A stretch of 64,000 bases of DNA from Phocaeicola barnesiae DSM 18169 = JCM 13652 (lineage in GTDB: Bacteria > Bacteroidota > Bacteroidia > Bacteroidales > Bacteroidaceae): contig NZ_KB894646.1 of the NCBI RefSeq assembly GCF_000374585.1, positions 186,001-250,000 on the forward strand, read 5' to 3'. Positions 44,096-53,414 of this stretch are shown piece after piece. Positions within the stretch are counted from its first letter, which is position 1, and each line of letters begins with the position of its first letter. The notes beneath the pieces were generated by a model. That model worked only from the letters and a program-made list of their open reading frames with translations, was not told where the DNA came from and made no database searches. The translations under genes were made by a program, and so were the position numbers.

Positions 44096-45496
44096 ATGGA
44101 AATGCAGACCAACCGCTACAACCGTTTTGTGGTGTTCCTTGTGAAAACCGGCGATTTCATCCTGTACAACCTGCTGTTCTACCTGTTGTGCAAAACGGAA
44201 AATTCAGCTGTCGCCCCATGGGTATCTGTCTGGGCGCTGCAGCTCATCATCAGCTTCAGCTACCTGGTAGCCACCGGCCGGAACAGCGTCATCCTGCACA
44301 TGCGCAAGGTGTATGCCCACCAGATTGTAATGAAAGCTTTCCGCAATACAGTGTATTTCGCCGTCATCTCCGGACTGGCCTTCTCGGTCCTGAAATATGT
44401 ACGGGTAGACAGCTACTTCTACCTTACCTACATCTGCCTCTGCTTCCTGGTCGTCAGTGCCTACCGGCTGGTATTCAGCTCGTTCGTCAAGCTTTACCGC
44501 CGCCGCGGAGGGAACCTTCGTTTTGTAGTCCTGGTGGGAGCCAGCACCAGCAACCTGGAACTGTACCACGAGATGATGGACGATTCCTATACCGGTTACC
44601 GGGTGAACGGCTATTTCGACTTCGCCCCGAGCGACCGTTTTCCGGAGAAATGTCCCTACCTGGGTACCCCCGACGAGGTACCTGCCTACCTGAAGGCTCA
44701 TCCGCAGGTACATCACCTGTTCTGCAGCCTGCCGTCCGTCCATCGGGACCATATCATCCCCATCATCAACTATTGCGAAAACCACCTGGTACACTTCAAC
44801 AGTGTGCCCAACCTGCATAACTACCTGCAGAACCGGGTGTACCTGAACATGTTGGGCGATGTCCCCTACCTCAGTCTGCGCCGTGACCCGCTGAGCGAAA
44901 TGCCGAACAAGATTCTGAAACGGACGTTCGACATCGTGTTCTCCCTGTTTTTCCTCTGTACCCTCTTCCCCATCATCCTGCTGGTAGTCTTCATCATGAC
45001 CAAGCTGACCATGCCCGGTCCCCTCTTCTTCCGCCAGAAGCGGAACGGACTGAACGACAAGGAATTCTATGTCATCAAGTTCCGGAGCATGAAGGTGAAT
45101 GCCGAGGCCGATACCCTGCAGGCAACGAAGGACGATCCCCGCAAGACCAAGTGGGGCAACATCATGCGGAAAACCAACCTGGACGAGATGCCGCAGTTCA
45201 TCAATGTGCTGCTGGGCGACATGAGTATCGTAGGTCCCCGTCCGCACATGCTGAAGCATACGGAAGAATACTCCAAACTGATCAACAAATACATGGTGCG
45301 CCACTTCGTGAAACCCGGCATCACCGGCTGGAGCCAGGTTACCGGTTTCCGCGGCGAGACCAAGGAGCTGAAGGACATGGAAGGCCGTATCCGGGGCGAC
45401 ATCTGGTACATCGAGCACTGGAGCTTCTGGCTGGATCTCTACATCATCTACAAGACCGTAGCCAATGTGTTCCACGGAGAGAAGAACGCGTATTAA
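44096..45496 (+). CDS. Polyprenyl-phosphate sugar-1-phosphate transferase (WcaJ-like)
   Basis: About 466 residues from the ATG at 44096 (MEMQTNRYNRF), which has AGAAAG upstream; earlier in-frame ATGs (44066, 44006) lack one. Four to five N-terminal helices, a CoA-binding-like domain (LRFVVLVGASTSNLELYHEM), another helix (about 298-320), and the catalytic C-terminal domain (KRTFDIVFSLFFLC; FFRQKRNGLNDKEFYVIKFR; KTNLDEMPQFINVLLGDMSI; GPRPHM; KPGITGWSQVTGFRGET). It starts repeat-unit assembly by moving a sugar phosphate onto the lipid carrier at the inner membrane. First gene of the operon. Confidence 0.93.
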   Translation: MEMQTNRYNRFVVFLVKTGDFILYNLLFYLLCKTENSAVAPWVSVWALQLIISFSYLVATGRNSVILHMRKVYAHQIVMKAFRNTVYFAVISGLAFSVLKYVRVDSYFYLTYICLCFLVVSAYRLVFSSFVKLYRRRGGNLRFVVLVGASTSNLELYHEMMDDSYTGYRVNGYFDFAPSDRFPEKCPYLGTPDEVPAYLKAHPQVHHLFCSLPSVHRDHIIPIINYCENHLVHFNSVPNLHNYLQNRVYLNMLGDVPYLSLRRDPLSEMPNKILKRTFDIVFSLFFLCTLFPIILLVVFIMTKLTMPGPLFFRQKRNGLNDKEFYVIKFRSMKVNAEADTLQATKDDPRKTKWGNIMRKTNLDEMPQFINVLLGDMSIVGPRPHMLKHTEEYSKLINKYMVRHFVKPGITGWSQVTGFRGETKELKDMEGRIRGDIWYIEHWSFWLDLYIIYKTVANVFHGEKNAY

Positions 45497-45657
45497 TGAA
45501 TAATTAACAATGAATAATTAAAAACGAGGGGTTATTCGCTGAGATACCTGATGCATTCGGGCAGGTCGCCCCTACCGATTTACCTCCATCCAGTAATCGT
45601 TTTTTAACCGTTAGTCACTAATTTAAAAATCAAAACATATAAATACAGATTAATCGA
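45497..45657. other. Spacer with GAATAATTAA repeats and a GTAGGG palindrome
   Basis: GAATAATTAA repeats at about 45499-45522 and a palindrome at 45559-45576 (minus strand GGTAGGGGC-GACCT-GCCC). No gene seen. Confidence 0.5.
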
Positions 45658-48063
45658 ATGAGAAAGTCAATCCTCAGTTTTGTATTGCTGCTGTGCCTGG
45701 GCTTCGGTGGAAGCATTTCTGCACAGTCACAGATGACCGACCAACAAGTATTGGAATATGCCATGGAAGGCCTGAAGGCCGGTAAGGACCAACGGGTCAT
45801 TGCCAGCGAACTGGCCCGTCGGGGTGTTACCCGTGCCCAGGCCGAGCGTGTCAAGAAACTGTATGAGCAGAAAATCCAGTCCCAGAGCGAGGACGGAGAA
45901 ATATTGAGCGGAACCGAACAGGTCGAGAACCGCCTCCGCACCCAGCTCAAGGAAGTTTCCCCGTTTACCTTCGAACTGGACACCCTGCAGCGCGACAGCC
46001 TGAACCGGGAAAACCGGATTTTCGGCCGGAACATCTTCAACAGCCGGAACCTGACTTTCGAGCCGAGCATCAACCTGGCCACGCCGCCCAACTACCGCCT
46101 CGGTCCGGGCGATGAGGTCATCATTGATATCTGGGGAGCCAGCCAGAACACCATCCGCGAACAGCTTTCGCCGGACGGCACCATCAACATTCCGGAACTG
46201 GGCCCCATCAACCTGAACGGCATGACCGTAGCCAAGGCCGAATCCTATCTGAAGGAGGCCCTGAGCAAGATCTATGCCGACCAGAGCAACCAGATTCGTG
46301 TCACCCTGGGCAACGGCCGCACCATCCAGGTGAATGTGATGGGCGAAGTAGTCCAGCCCGGTACCTATGCCCTCTCGGGCTTCTCTACCGTCTTCCACGC
46401 CCTCTACCGGGCCGGCGGCATGAGCGACATCGGTAGCCTGCGTAACGTGCAGCTGGTACGCAACGGCAAGAAGATTGCTACCATCGATGTCTATCAGTTT
46501 ATCCTGAAAGGACAGACCCACGACGATATCCGTCTGCAGGAAGGCGATGTCATCATCGTTCCCGCCTATGAGGCCCTGGTGAAGGTGAGCGGCAACGTGA
46601 AACGCCCCATGCGCTACGAACTGAAGAAAGACGAAACCTTGAGTACCCTACTGAAATACGCCGGCGGATTCAGCAGCGACGCCTACACCAAGGCCCTGCG
46701 CATCGTCCGCCAGAACGGACAGGAATACCAGGTAAAGACCGTGGAGAATCCCGATTTCAGCGTCTTTACCCTGCAGGACGGTGACGTGATTACCGCCGAC
46801 GCCATTCTGGACCGTTTCGAAAACAAGCTGGAAATCCGCGGTGCCGTGACCCGTCCGGGCATCTACGAACTGAGTGGCCGCCTGAATACCGTGCGCGAAC
46901 TGGTAACCAAGGCCGACGGTCTGCTGGACGAAGCCTTTACCGGTCGTGCCGTCCTCTACCGGGAACGCCCCAACAAGACCCGCGAAGTCCTGCAGATTGA
47001 TATCCAGGCCCTGATGGCCGGTACCATTCCCGATGTACCCCTCCAGAAAAACGATGTGCTCTACGTGCCCAGCATCCACGACTTGCAGGATTTGGGTGAC
47101 GTACAGATTTTCGGCGAGGTGGCCCTGCCGGGTACCTATCCCTACGCCGACAACATGACGCTGGAAGATCTGGTCATCGGTGCCGGTGGCCTGAAGGAAT
47201 CCGCTTCGGTGGTCCGTGTAGACGTAGCCCGCCGCATCAAGGACCCGAAGGGTACCACCACCGGCCGTGAAACCGGCGAACTGTTCAGCTTCGGGCTGAA
47301 GGACGGCTTCGTTGTTGACGGCCAGCCCGGTTTCGTGCTCCAACCCTACGACCAGGTCTTTGTCCGCCGCAGTCCTGCCTACCAGGCCCAACAGAATGTC
47401 AGCATCAGCGGCGAAGTGCTGTATGGCGGTACCTATTCCCTCACCCACAAGAACGAACGCATCAGCGAACTGCTGAACAAGGCCGGCGGTCCTACCGAGT
47501 TTGCCTACGTGAAAGGAGCCAAACTCATCCGCCGGGCCAACGAAGAAGAAAAAGCCCGTATGCAGGACATCGTAGAAATGATGCGCAAGGAACTCGGTAC
47601 CGGCGCCCTCGACTCCATGGGATTGAAAGTAGAAAACACCTATACCGTAGGTATCGATCTGGAAGCCGCCCTGAAGAACCCGGGCAGTGCTGCCGACATT
47701 GTACTCCGTGAAGGCGACGAAATTGTGGTTCCCGAATACGTAAGCACCGTGAAAATCAGCGGAGCCGTGATGATGGACAACACCGTGGCCTATACCCCGG
47801 GCAAGTCCGTGAAATACTACCTCAGCCAGGCAGGAGGCTACAGCCAGAATGCCAAGAAGAGCAAGAAATTCATTGTCTACATGAACGGCCAGATAGCCGA
47901 GGTGAAAGGCAGCGGCAAGAACCAGATTGAGCCGGGCTGCGAAATCATCGTTCCGACCAAGCAGCGTAAACCGAACGCCTTCAACAACATCATGGGGTAT
48001 GCCACTTCGTTCGCTTCCCTCGCTACGATGTTTGCGACGCTCACCAATCTCATCAAAAACTGA
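45658..48063 (+). CDS. Polysaccharide export outer-membrane protein (Wza-like, SLBB repeats)
   Basis: An 801-residue exported protein; the signal peptide ends near SISAQ. A Poly_export domain (about residues 140-220, NYRLGPGDEVIIDIWGASQN then GTINIPELGPINLNG) is followed by a series of SLBB beta-grasp repeats (for example VNVMGEVVQPGTYALSGF, VSGNVKRPMRYELKKDETL, IRGAVTRPGIYELSGRL, IFGEVALPGTYPYADNM). It forms the periplasmic-to-outer-membrane channel for the polymer. There is no lipobox Cys. The extra SLBB repeats make it about twice the length of E. coli Wza. Confidence 0.93.
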   Translation: MRKSILSFVLLLCLGFGGSISAQSQMTDQQVLEYAMEGLKAGKDQRVIASELARRGVTRAQAERVKKLYEQKIQSQSEDGEILSGTEQVENRLRTQLKEVSPFTFELDTLQRDSLNRENRIFGRNIFNSRNLTFEPSINLATPPNYRLGPGDEVIIDIWGASQNTIREQLSPDGTINIPELGPINLNGMTVAKAESYLKEALSKIYADQSNQIRVTLGNGRTIQVNVMGEVVQPGTYALSGFSTVFHALYRAGGMSDIGSLRNVQLVRNGKKIATIDVYQFILKGQTHDDIRLQEGDVIIVPAYEALVKVSGNVKRPMRYELKKDETLSTLLKYAGGFSSDAYTKALRIVRQNGQEYQVKTVENPDFSVFTLQDGDVITADAILDRFENKLEIRGAVTRPGIYELSGRLNTVRELVTKADGLLDEAFTGRAVLYRERPNKTREVLQIDIQALMAGTIPDVPLQKNDVLYVPSIHDLQDLGDVQIFGEVALPGTYPYADNMTLEDLVIGAGGLKESASVVRVDVARRIKDPKGTTTGRETGELFSFGLKDGFVVDGQPGFVLQPYDQVFVRRSPAYQAQQNVSISGEVLYGGTYSLTHKNERISELLNKAGGPTEFAYVKGAKLIRRANEEEKARMQDIVEMMRKELGTGALDSMGLKVENTYTVGIDLEAALKNPGSAADIVLREGDEIVVPEYVSTVKISGAVMMDNTVAYTPGKSVKYYLSQAGGYSQNAKKSKKFIVYMNGQIAEVKGSGKNQIEPGCEIIVPTKQRKPNAFNNIMGYATSFASLATMFATLTNLIKN

Positions 48064-48141
48064 AAATAATGAATAGTTAATAATGAATAATTAATAATGA
48101 ATAATTAATAACGAACTAGTTTTAGGCAACTCACAATAGAC

Positions 48142-49245
48142 ATGGAAGAAAACAAAAACTATACCTCCCCTACTCCGGAAACGGAGAACGATGAATTCGA
48201 AATTGACTGGATGGATCTCCTGCGCCGGATTATTGCCATCCGCAAAACCCTCTACAAGGCAGCCGGTATCGGTCTGGTACTGGGCATTATCATCGCCTTC
48301 AGCATCCCCAAACAATACACTGCATCGGTAACCCTTTCTCCCGAAATGGGCAACGATGCTAAAAGTAGTGGGCTGGCCAGCATGGCCGCTTCGTTCTTTG
48401 GAGCTAACACTATGGGTACTACTCCCGACGCCTTAAATACCGCCATATCCAAGGAAATCGTATCTTCTACCCCTTTCCTGTTGGAACTTTTCGATACCCG
48501 GGTACAGACACTGAACGGGGAACTGGATACCACCCTGATAGCCTATCTGGATGAACAACGGGGGTCCTGGCTAGGAGTAGTATTAGCGGTACCAGGAAAG
48601 ACTATCGGATTCGTCAAAGGACTGTTCACCGAAGAACCGGATACTGTAGTCACGCTAAATCCGTTTCAACTGACAAAAAAAGAAAGCCAAAAAGTAGAAT
48701 TTTTACGAAAGAATATAGCAGCTGATATTGATAAGAAAACCGGAATTACCACCCTATCCGTTACACTACAAGACCCCAAGGTAACCGCCATGGTAGCAAA
48801 CAGTGTGGTAACCAAACTCCAGCAATACATCATCAATTACCGAATTGCCAAGGCGAAAGAAGACTGTGCCTATTTGGAACAACTCTACAAGGAACGCCAA
48901 CAAGAGTATTACGAAGCCCAGCAGCGCTATGCCCGTTACGTGGATGCCAACAAGAGCCTGGTGCTCCATAGCGTCCGCACCGAACAGGAACGGTTGCAAA
49001 ACGACATGAATCTGGCTTTTCAAGTATATTCCCAAGTAGCTCAGCAACTGCAGGTAGCCCGAGCTAAAATCCAGGAAGAGAAACCGGTTTTTGCCGTAGT
49101 AGAACCTGCTACTGTACCTTTACAACCTTCTGGAGCCAGTCGAAAAGTCATTGTACTAGGATTTATATTCTTAGCTGTTTGTGTTACAGGAGGTTGGAAA
49201 TTAATTGGACAGGAATATTGGCAAAAACTGAAAAGTACATTTTAA
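48142..49245 (+). CDS. Chain-length regulator (Wzz-like)
   Basis: A 367-residue inner-membrane protein with helices at about residues 37-55 and 335-353 flanking a periplasmic coiled-coil domain (EDCAYLEQLYKERQQEYYEA). FEIDWMDLLRRIIAIRKTLY at the start is the Wzz N-terminal signature. No kinase domain is attached, so this is the simple Wzz type that sets polymer length. It sits between the export protein and the decayed IS66 element. Confidence 0.9.
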   Translation: MEENKNYTSPTPETENDEFEIDWMDLLRRIIAIRKTLYKAAGIGLVLGIIIAFSIPKQYTASVTLSPEMGNDAKSSGLASMAASFFGANTMGTTPDALNTAISKEIVSSTPFLLELFDTRVQTLNGELDTTLIAYLDEQRGSWLGVVLAVPGKTIGFVKGLFTEEPDTVVTLNPFQLTKKESQKVEFLRKNIAADIDKKTGITTLSVTLQDPKVTAMVANSVVTKLQQYIINYRIAKAKEDCAYLEQLYKERQQEYYEAQQRYARYVDANKSLVLHSVRTEQERLQNDMNLAFQVYSQVAQQLQVARAKIQEEKPVFAVVEPATVPLQPSGASRKVIVLGFIFLAVCVTGGWKLIGQEYWQKLKSTF

Positions 49246-49425
49246 ACTTATAGAAATACAATAGACAACATTATAAATCATGCTAATTCCAACAAATATT
49301 AGGTCTGTATAAGTTCATAACCTAACATCTCTAAATAGTGTCTTAACGTAAACTTCCAAAATTGGCGTATTGACTAGCATTGCTCTTTCCCATACCTTCG
49401 TGCTAAACTTAAAACTTGAAAGATT

Positions 49426-49791
49426 ATGTTTAGCGAAAAAGATTTTGAAAGACTGTGGTTCCTCTACAAAACCGAGGGTGAGCCCAATGGAGTTTCCATC
49501 AACTCGTTCTGCATTAGCAACAATATTCCATACACTGCATTCTATGACTGGTTCAAGAAGACACAGAAGAAGGTTGTACCTGTAGAAGTGGAAGGTATTC
49601 CTAAAGAGTTGATCCAGGCAGGCAATGAAGAGCAGCATGATGTTGCTAAAGACAAGCCCAAGCGTACATCTTCCCATAAAGGAAACATCATGGTGACGAT
49701 AAGAACTCGTGAGGGCTTGTGCATACAGAAGAAAGGCTTAGACTATCAGGGGCTGAAAACACTGGTAGAGAAACTGGAGGGCTTATGCTGA
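49426..49791 (+). CDS. IS66 first protein (TnpA-like)
   Basis: A 121-residue protein: EKDFERLWFLYKTEGEPNGV, then FCISNNIPYTAFYDWFKKTQ, a helix-turn-helix region, and a C-terminal VTIRTREGLCIQKKGLDYQG stretch, the pattern of the first protein of Bacteroides IS66 elements. It is intact. Its stop overlaps the start of the next frame (ATGCTGA), as expected of IS66. Confidence 0.8.
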   Translation: MFSEKDFERLWFLYKTEGEPNGVSINSFCISNNIPYTAFYDWFKKTQKKVVPVEVEGIPKELIQAGNEEQHDVAKDKPKRTSSHKGNIMVTIRTREGLCIQKKGLDYQGLKTLVEKLEGLC

Positions 49792-50531
49792 GCATCAACG
49801 GTCTTCACAACTTCTACTACCTTCCTGAGCTTCACGATATGAGATGCAAGGCCCAGCGTATATGCGAGATAATCCGCGGCAGGTACCACCGTGACCCGAT
49901 GAACGGCGATGTTTACATGTTCATGTCTAAAGACCAGCGCAAGGTTCGCATGATACACTATGAGCGCAATGCCTACTACCTTCATGAGAAGTCCTTCATA
50001 AAGGGTTATAAGTTCATGAAAATAGAGCGTAAGGACGAAAAACCGTATAGAAAAGGAATGAGATACAACAAGGAATGTGTAGGCACTCCGATAATACATA
50101 AGTCCGATTATACAATGCTTCCTGAGGGGTCTGTAGTGATATCATCAAGCTATCGTAAAATAAGAAATATCGTGAGCCATATTGAGGAACATCACTTTGA
50201 AGTGCTTAAGGTAAAGCATGCCGACGGCAGGATTGAAAGCATGTTCCTTCCCATGAAAGATGACGCCCGGGCTGACATCTACAATGAGATTGTACCGGGT
50301 ACAAGCATTACGGCAAACATGCTCTCGTATCTTATGTTCAACCGCTTCCAGATGTCAACGCCAGCATACAGGGAGGCAAAGAACCGTCTGTCGGATATGG
50401 ACTGGAACACTTCTGTGCAGAACCTGCTGAACTGGGCCGACAAAGGTGCCATGCAACTCAATAAGCTGATACCTGCCCTCAAGAAGATTGCCCTTCAGGA
50501 CGGTGCCAATCCCCCCTTATATGTATCTTGA
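49785..50531 (+). pseudogene. Fused remnant of IS66 TnpB and TnpC
   Basis: A 248-residue frame. Residues 1 to about 90 match TnpB (LSINGLHNFYYLPELHDMRC, then SGDVY-like NGDVYMFMSKDQRKVRMIHY). It then continues directly into the middle of the TnpC transposase (DYTMLPEGSVVISSSYRKIR, then PGTSITANMLSYLMFNRFQM), missing the end of TnpB and the N-terminal part of TnpC. It ends in NPPLYVS where a further deletion shifts the frame. The catalytic DDE region is not present, so it cannot act as a transposase. Confidence 0.8.
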
Positions 50532-51114
50532 CAATGAACTTATGGATATAGAGCATCTCTGTTGTCTGGCTCATGCAAGGGCAAAGTTCAAGTATGCCTA
50601 CGACCAGGGAAGCCCGCAGGCAAGAATCTTCCTTGAGCTGATAGCAAAATTATACGGAATGGAAGAAACTTACCGCCGGGAAAAACTCACAGCAGACGAG
50701 ATTTACCGCAGAAGGAACTGTAAGGAAACGACAGAAATCATCGATAAGATAAGGACGGAACTTTATGATTTGCTGGCAAATCCGGATGAGAGTCGAAGCG
50801 AGCTTATGGGCAAGGCCCTTAACTATCTGAAGAACTTCTGGAATCAGATCTTCGCCTACAGAAATGACGGAGAATACTCCATAGACAATATGGCGGCGGA
50901 AAGAGCGATAAGACCAATCACTGTCCAACGAAAGAACAGTCTGTTCTTCGGAAGCGTGAAAGGAATACAGAACTCCGCAATCTATAATACCTTTATAGAA
51001 ACATGCAAACAGGCAGGAGTCTCCTTCAGGGATTACTTCTGCAGGCTGCTCAGAGAATTAAAAAAGGGAAGAACGGATTACGAAAACCTCCTTCCCATGA
51101 CAATATGCAAATAA
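50510..51114 (+). pseudogene. C-terminal remnant of the IS66 transposase TnpC
   Basis: An open frame, in a different phase from the preceding remnant, matching the C-terminal third of IS66 TnpC: YLDNELMDIEHLCCLAHARA, FWNQIFAYRNDGEYSIDNMA, AERAIRPITVQRKNSLFFGS and CKQAGVSFRDYFCRLL. The segment that normally precedes it, with the first catalytic Asp, is missing. Boundaries are approximate. Confidence 0.75.
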
Positions 51115-51289
51115 TAATCGTTAAATTTGTGGATTCTTTTTTAGACGGGTGCCGACTGGCGCCCGTCTAAAAGGGGCTACCCTAAAATTGGAAACTTACA
51201 ATACTTCTAATATGATAAGTCTATTATTAAGTGCATCTAAAAATCAGAACTAATAAAAACAATTCTTTTTTCTAAGAAACCTTATAATT

Positions 51290-52432
51290 ATGTATTTTCA
51301 AGAGCCCAATTTGATATTTTTTCTACTATACAATTTTATGTTAGTATCCTTAAGCATAATAGGCCAACAAATAAATTTACACAAAAAACATTATTGGGCA
51401 TATATGAGTATAGCAATCTTAATATTTAGTCTCACCGAAGGATTAAGATGGGGAAGAGGTACTGATTTCAATAATTATTATTTAGCCTATCAAGAAATTT
51501 CTAAATACAAGTTTAATACAGACTTTGAACCATTTTTTACTTTTCTAGTTTTAGCATGCAACTATTTAAGTCTTGATTATCAATCATTTGTATTTTTACT
51601 TAGCTTTATCCTAATTTTATCAGCGACCATATTTTTACAGAATCATAAAGATTACCTAATCTACTCTTTGCCTTTACTTGCATTCTATCTATTTTTAGCA
51701 GAAAATCTAATGAGATGGTTTCTGGCATTTTCATTTATTTTAATATCATTATATTATTTAGAAAGGAAAAAATATCTATTATATATAGTTGTAAGTATAT
51801 TAGCATTCCTTACACATTACGCAAGTATCATACCTATTATCTTTATTTTCATCATTTTCCATATAAAAAAAATAATATTCCCCCCATTAGTAGCTTTAAG
51901 TATCTTTTGTATACTTCTACTGACTTTCAAACCAAATTCAATGGCATTTATCGCAGAGCTCATACAACAAATCCAAATAGCGAACCGATTTAGTGGATAT
52001 CAGCAAGACGCAGAATCCTGGTTCACTGGTGAAAATTTAGATATGGGGAGACTTTCTCTATCATACATATTAAACTGTATATATACTATTGTGGTAGGAT
52101 ATAAAGTCTTCCACCATACTACTAAGCGTAATGAAATCTATATTTATAACTTAGCATTAATTGGTTCCATTTTAGCTCCAGCATTAAATCAAATTGAACT
52201 TTTTATGAGAATAAACTTTTTATTCTATATATTTCAATTTTATATCATTGCTCATTGCTTCTATCACGTTTTAAATAAAAAGAAAAAAATTTCTTGGCCG
52301 TATAAACTATTCACATGGATAGTTCTACTGAATTTTATAAAAATGACTGTTATTTCTATGCCTTTTAAAGAAAGCCCAGATAGCCTTTTATTTATCTGGG
52401 ATTCAAATGGAAAAAGCATGATCAATAATTAA
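51290..52432 (+). CDS. EpsG-like polysaccharide polymerase (Wzy role)
   Basis: A 380-residue inner-membrane protein with about ten predicted helices. EGLRWGRGTDFNNYYLAYQE (about residues 45-64) is the EpsG-type signature. It probably links repeat units on the periplasmic side. This gene starts a very A/T-rich block, in sharp contrast to the G/C-richer genes before the IS element and after 61.1 kb. It lies 7 bases before the next gene. Confidence 0.85.
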   Translation: MYFQEPNLIFFLLYNFMLVSLSIIGQQINLHKKHYWAYMSIAILIFSLTEGLRWGRGTDFNNYYLAYQEISKYKFNTDFEPFFTFLVLACNYLSLDYQSFVFLLSFILILSATIFLQNHKDYLIYSLPLLAFYLFLAENLMRWFLAFSFILISLYYLERKKYLLYIVVSILAFLTHYASIIPIIFIFIIFHIKKIIFPPLVALSIFCILLLTFKPNSMAFIAELIQQIQIANRFSGYQQDAESWFTGENLDMGRLSLSYILNCIYTIVVGYKVFHHTTKRNEIYIYNLALIGSILAPALNQIELFMRINFLFYIFQFYIIAHCFYHVLNKKKKISWPYKLFTWIVLLNFIKMTVISMPFKESPDSLLFIWDSNGKSMINN

Positions 52433-52439
52433 TCAAAGT

Positions 52440-53414
52440 ATGGAAGCAGGTATTAGCATTATTATTTGTTGTTATAATAGCGAAAAAATTATAAGTAGAT
52501 GTCTTCAGCATCTTTTTGATCAAGAGACAAAACCGGATTTAAAATGGGAAATAATTTTAGTCACCAACAATTGCACAGATAATACAGAAAAAGTCGCAAG
52601 AGAACTGTTTGAAAAACATCCACATATTCAATCTAAAATTATAGTAGAGAATAAAGCTGGATTAGCTTATGCAAGAATAAAAGGCATACAAGAAGCTCAA
52701 TATAGTTATATTATCTTTTGTGATGATGACAATTTACTTTACAGAAATTATATACAGAATGCATTTTCCATAATAAACAATGATAATAGAATTGGTGCAT
52801 GTGGTGGAATGGGTATAGGAGAATTTGAGATAACCCCTCCAGCCATCATACAAAAAATGCAAAACTGTTATGCATTAGGAAGTCAAAAAAATAATATAGC
52901 TTTCCTTTATGGTGCCGGAATTTGTATAAGAAAAAGCATTTATGAACAAATCATACACAATAATTATCCATTATTTTTAACCGGACGAAAAGGAAATCTG
53001 TTATTAGCTGGAGATGATTCCGAGATTTGTAGATGGATTATATTATTAGGGTATAAACTAAAAGCTTCAGATGATTTAAAATTCATCCATGTTCTCCCCC
53101 AGAAAAGATTAAGTATTGCATATTTTAAGAAAATGTTAGAGGGTTTTGGATATGCAGCTCCAATTCTAAAAATCTACGATTTAAATATAAAACATCAACA
53201 TTTTTTTATCATCTACTTACATTTTATTAACGCGATTATATCTTTTATAAAGGCAGCTATAATTTATGCAATAAATGCACACCTCTATGGAAATATGTAT
53301 TTCCAATACAGTATATTAAAAGGATATTGCTATTGGGGAAACAAACATCTAAAAAAAATCTTCAAACAGATACATTTAATTACAAGTTCTGAGAAATTGA
53401 CAAACTTTCAATGA
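52440..53414 (+). CDS. Family 2 glycosyltransferase
   Basis: A 324-residue protein with a GT-A fold: ISIIICCYNSEKIISRCLQH at the N-terminus, the metal-binding DDDN in YIIFCDDDNLLYRNYI (about residues 91-106), and an acceptor region around GDDSEICRWIILLGY. Membrane-proximal hydrophobic stretches lie near the C-terminus. It adds one sugar to the lipid-linked unit on the cytosolic face; which sugar cannot be told. Its stop overlaps the flippase start by 4 bases. Confidence 0.88.
   Translation: MEAGISIIICCYNSEKIISRCLQHLFDQETKPDLKWEIILVTNNCTDNTEKVARELFEKHPHIQSKIIVENKAGLAYARIKGIQEAQYSYIIFCDDDNLLYRNYIQNAFSIINNDNRIGACGGMGIGEFEITPPAIIQKMQNCYALGSQKNNIAFLYGAGICIRKSIYEQIIHNNYPLFLTGRKGNLLLAGDDSEICRWIILLGYKLKASDDLKFIHVLPQKRLSIAYFKKMLEGFGYAAPILKIYDLNIKHQHFFIIYLHFINAIISFIKAAIIYAINAHLYGNMYFQYSILKGYCYWGNKHLKKIFKQIHLITSSEKLTNFQ

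Larger units (their letters stand above)
49348..51199 (+). mobile_element. Decayed IS66-family insertion sequence
   Basis: Imperfect terminal inverted repeats: 49348-49369 starts GTAAACTTCCAA, and the right end (minus strand from 51199) starts GTAAGTTTCCAA, 16 of 22 bases matching. Inside lie an intact first gene and fused or broken TnpB/TnpC remnants. The 8 bases outside each end do not match, so no target duplication is visible. It lies between the wzz-like and polymerase genes of the polysaccharide operon. Confidence 0.85.

Noticed and set aside
44204-45475. 423-residue minus-strand open frame opposite the sugar transferase gene
   Set aside because: Antisense shadow of a gene with complete catalytic motifs.
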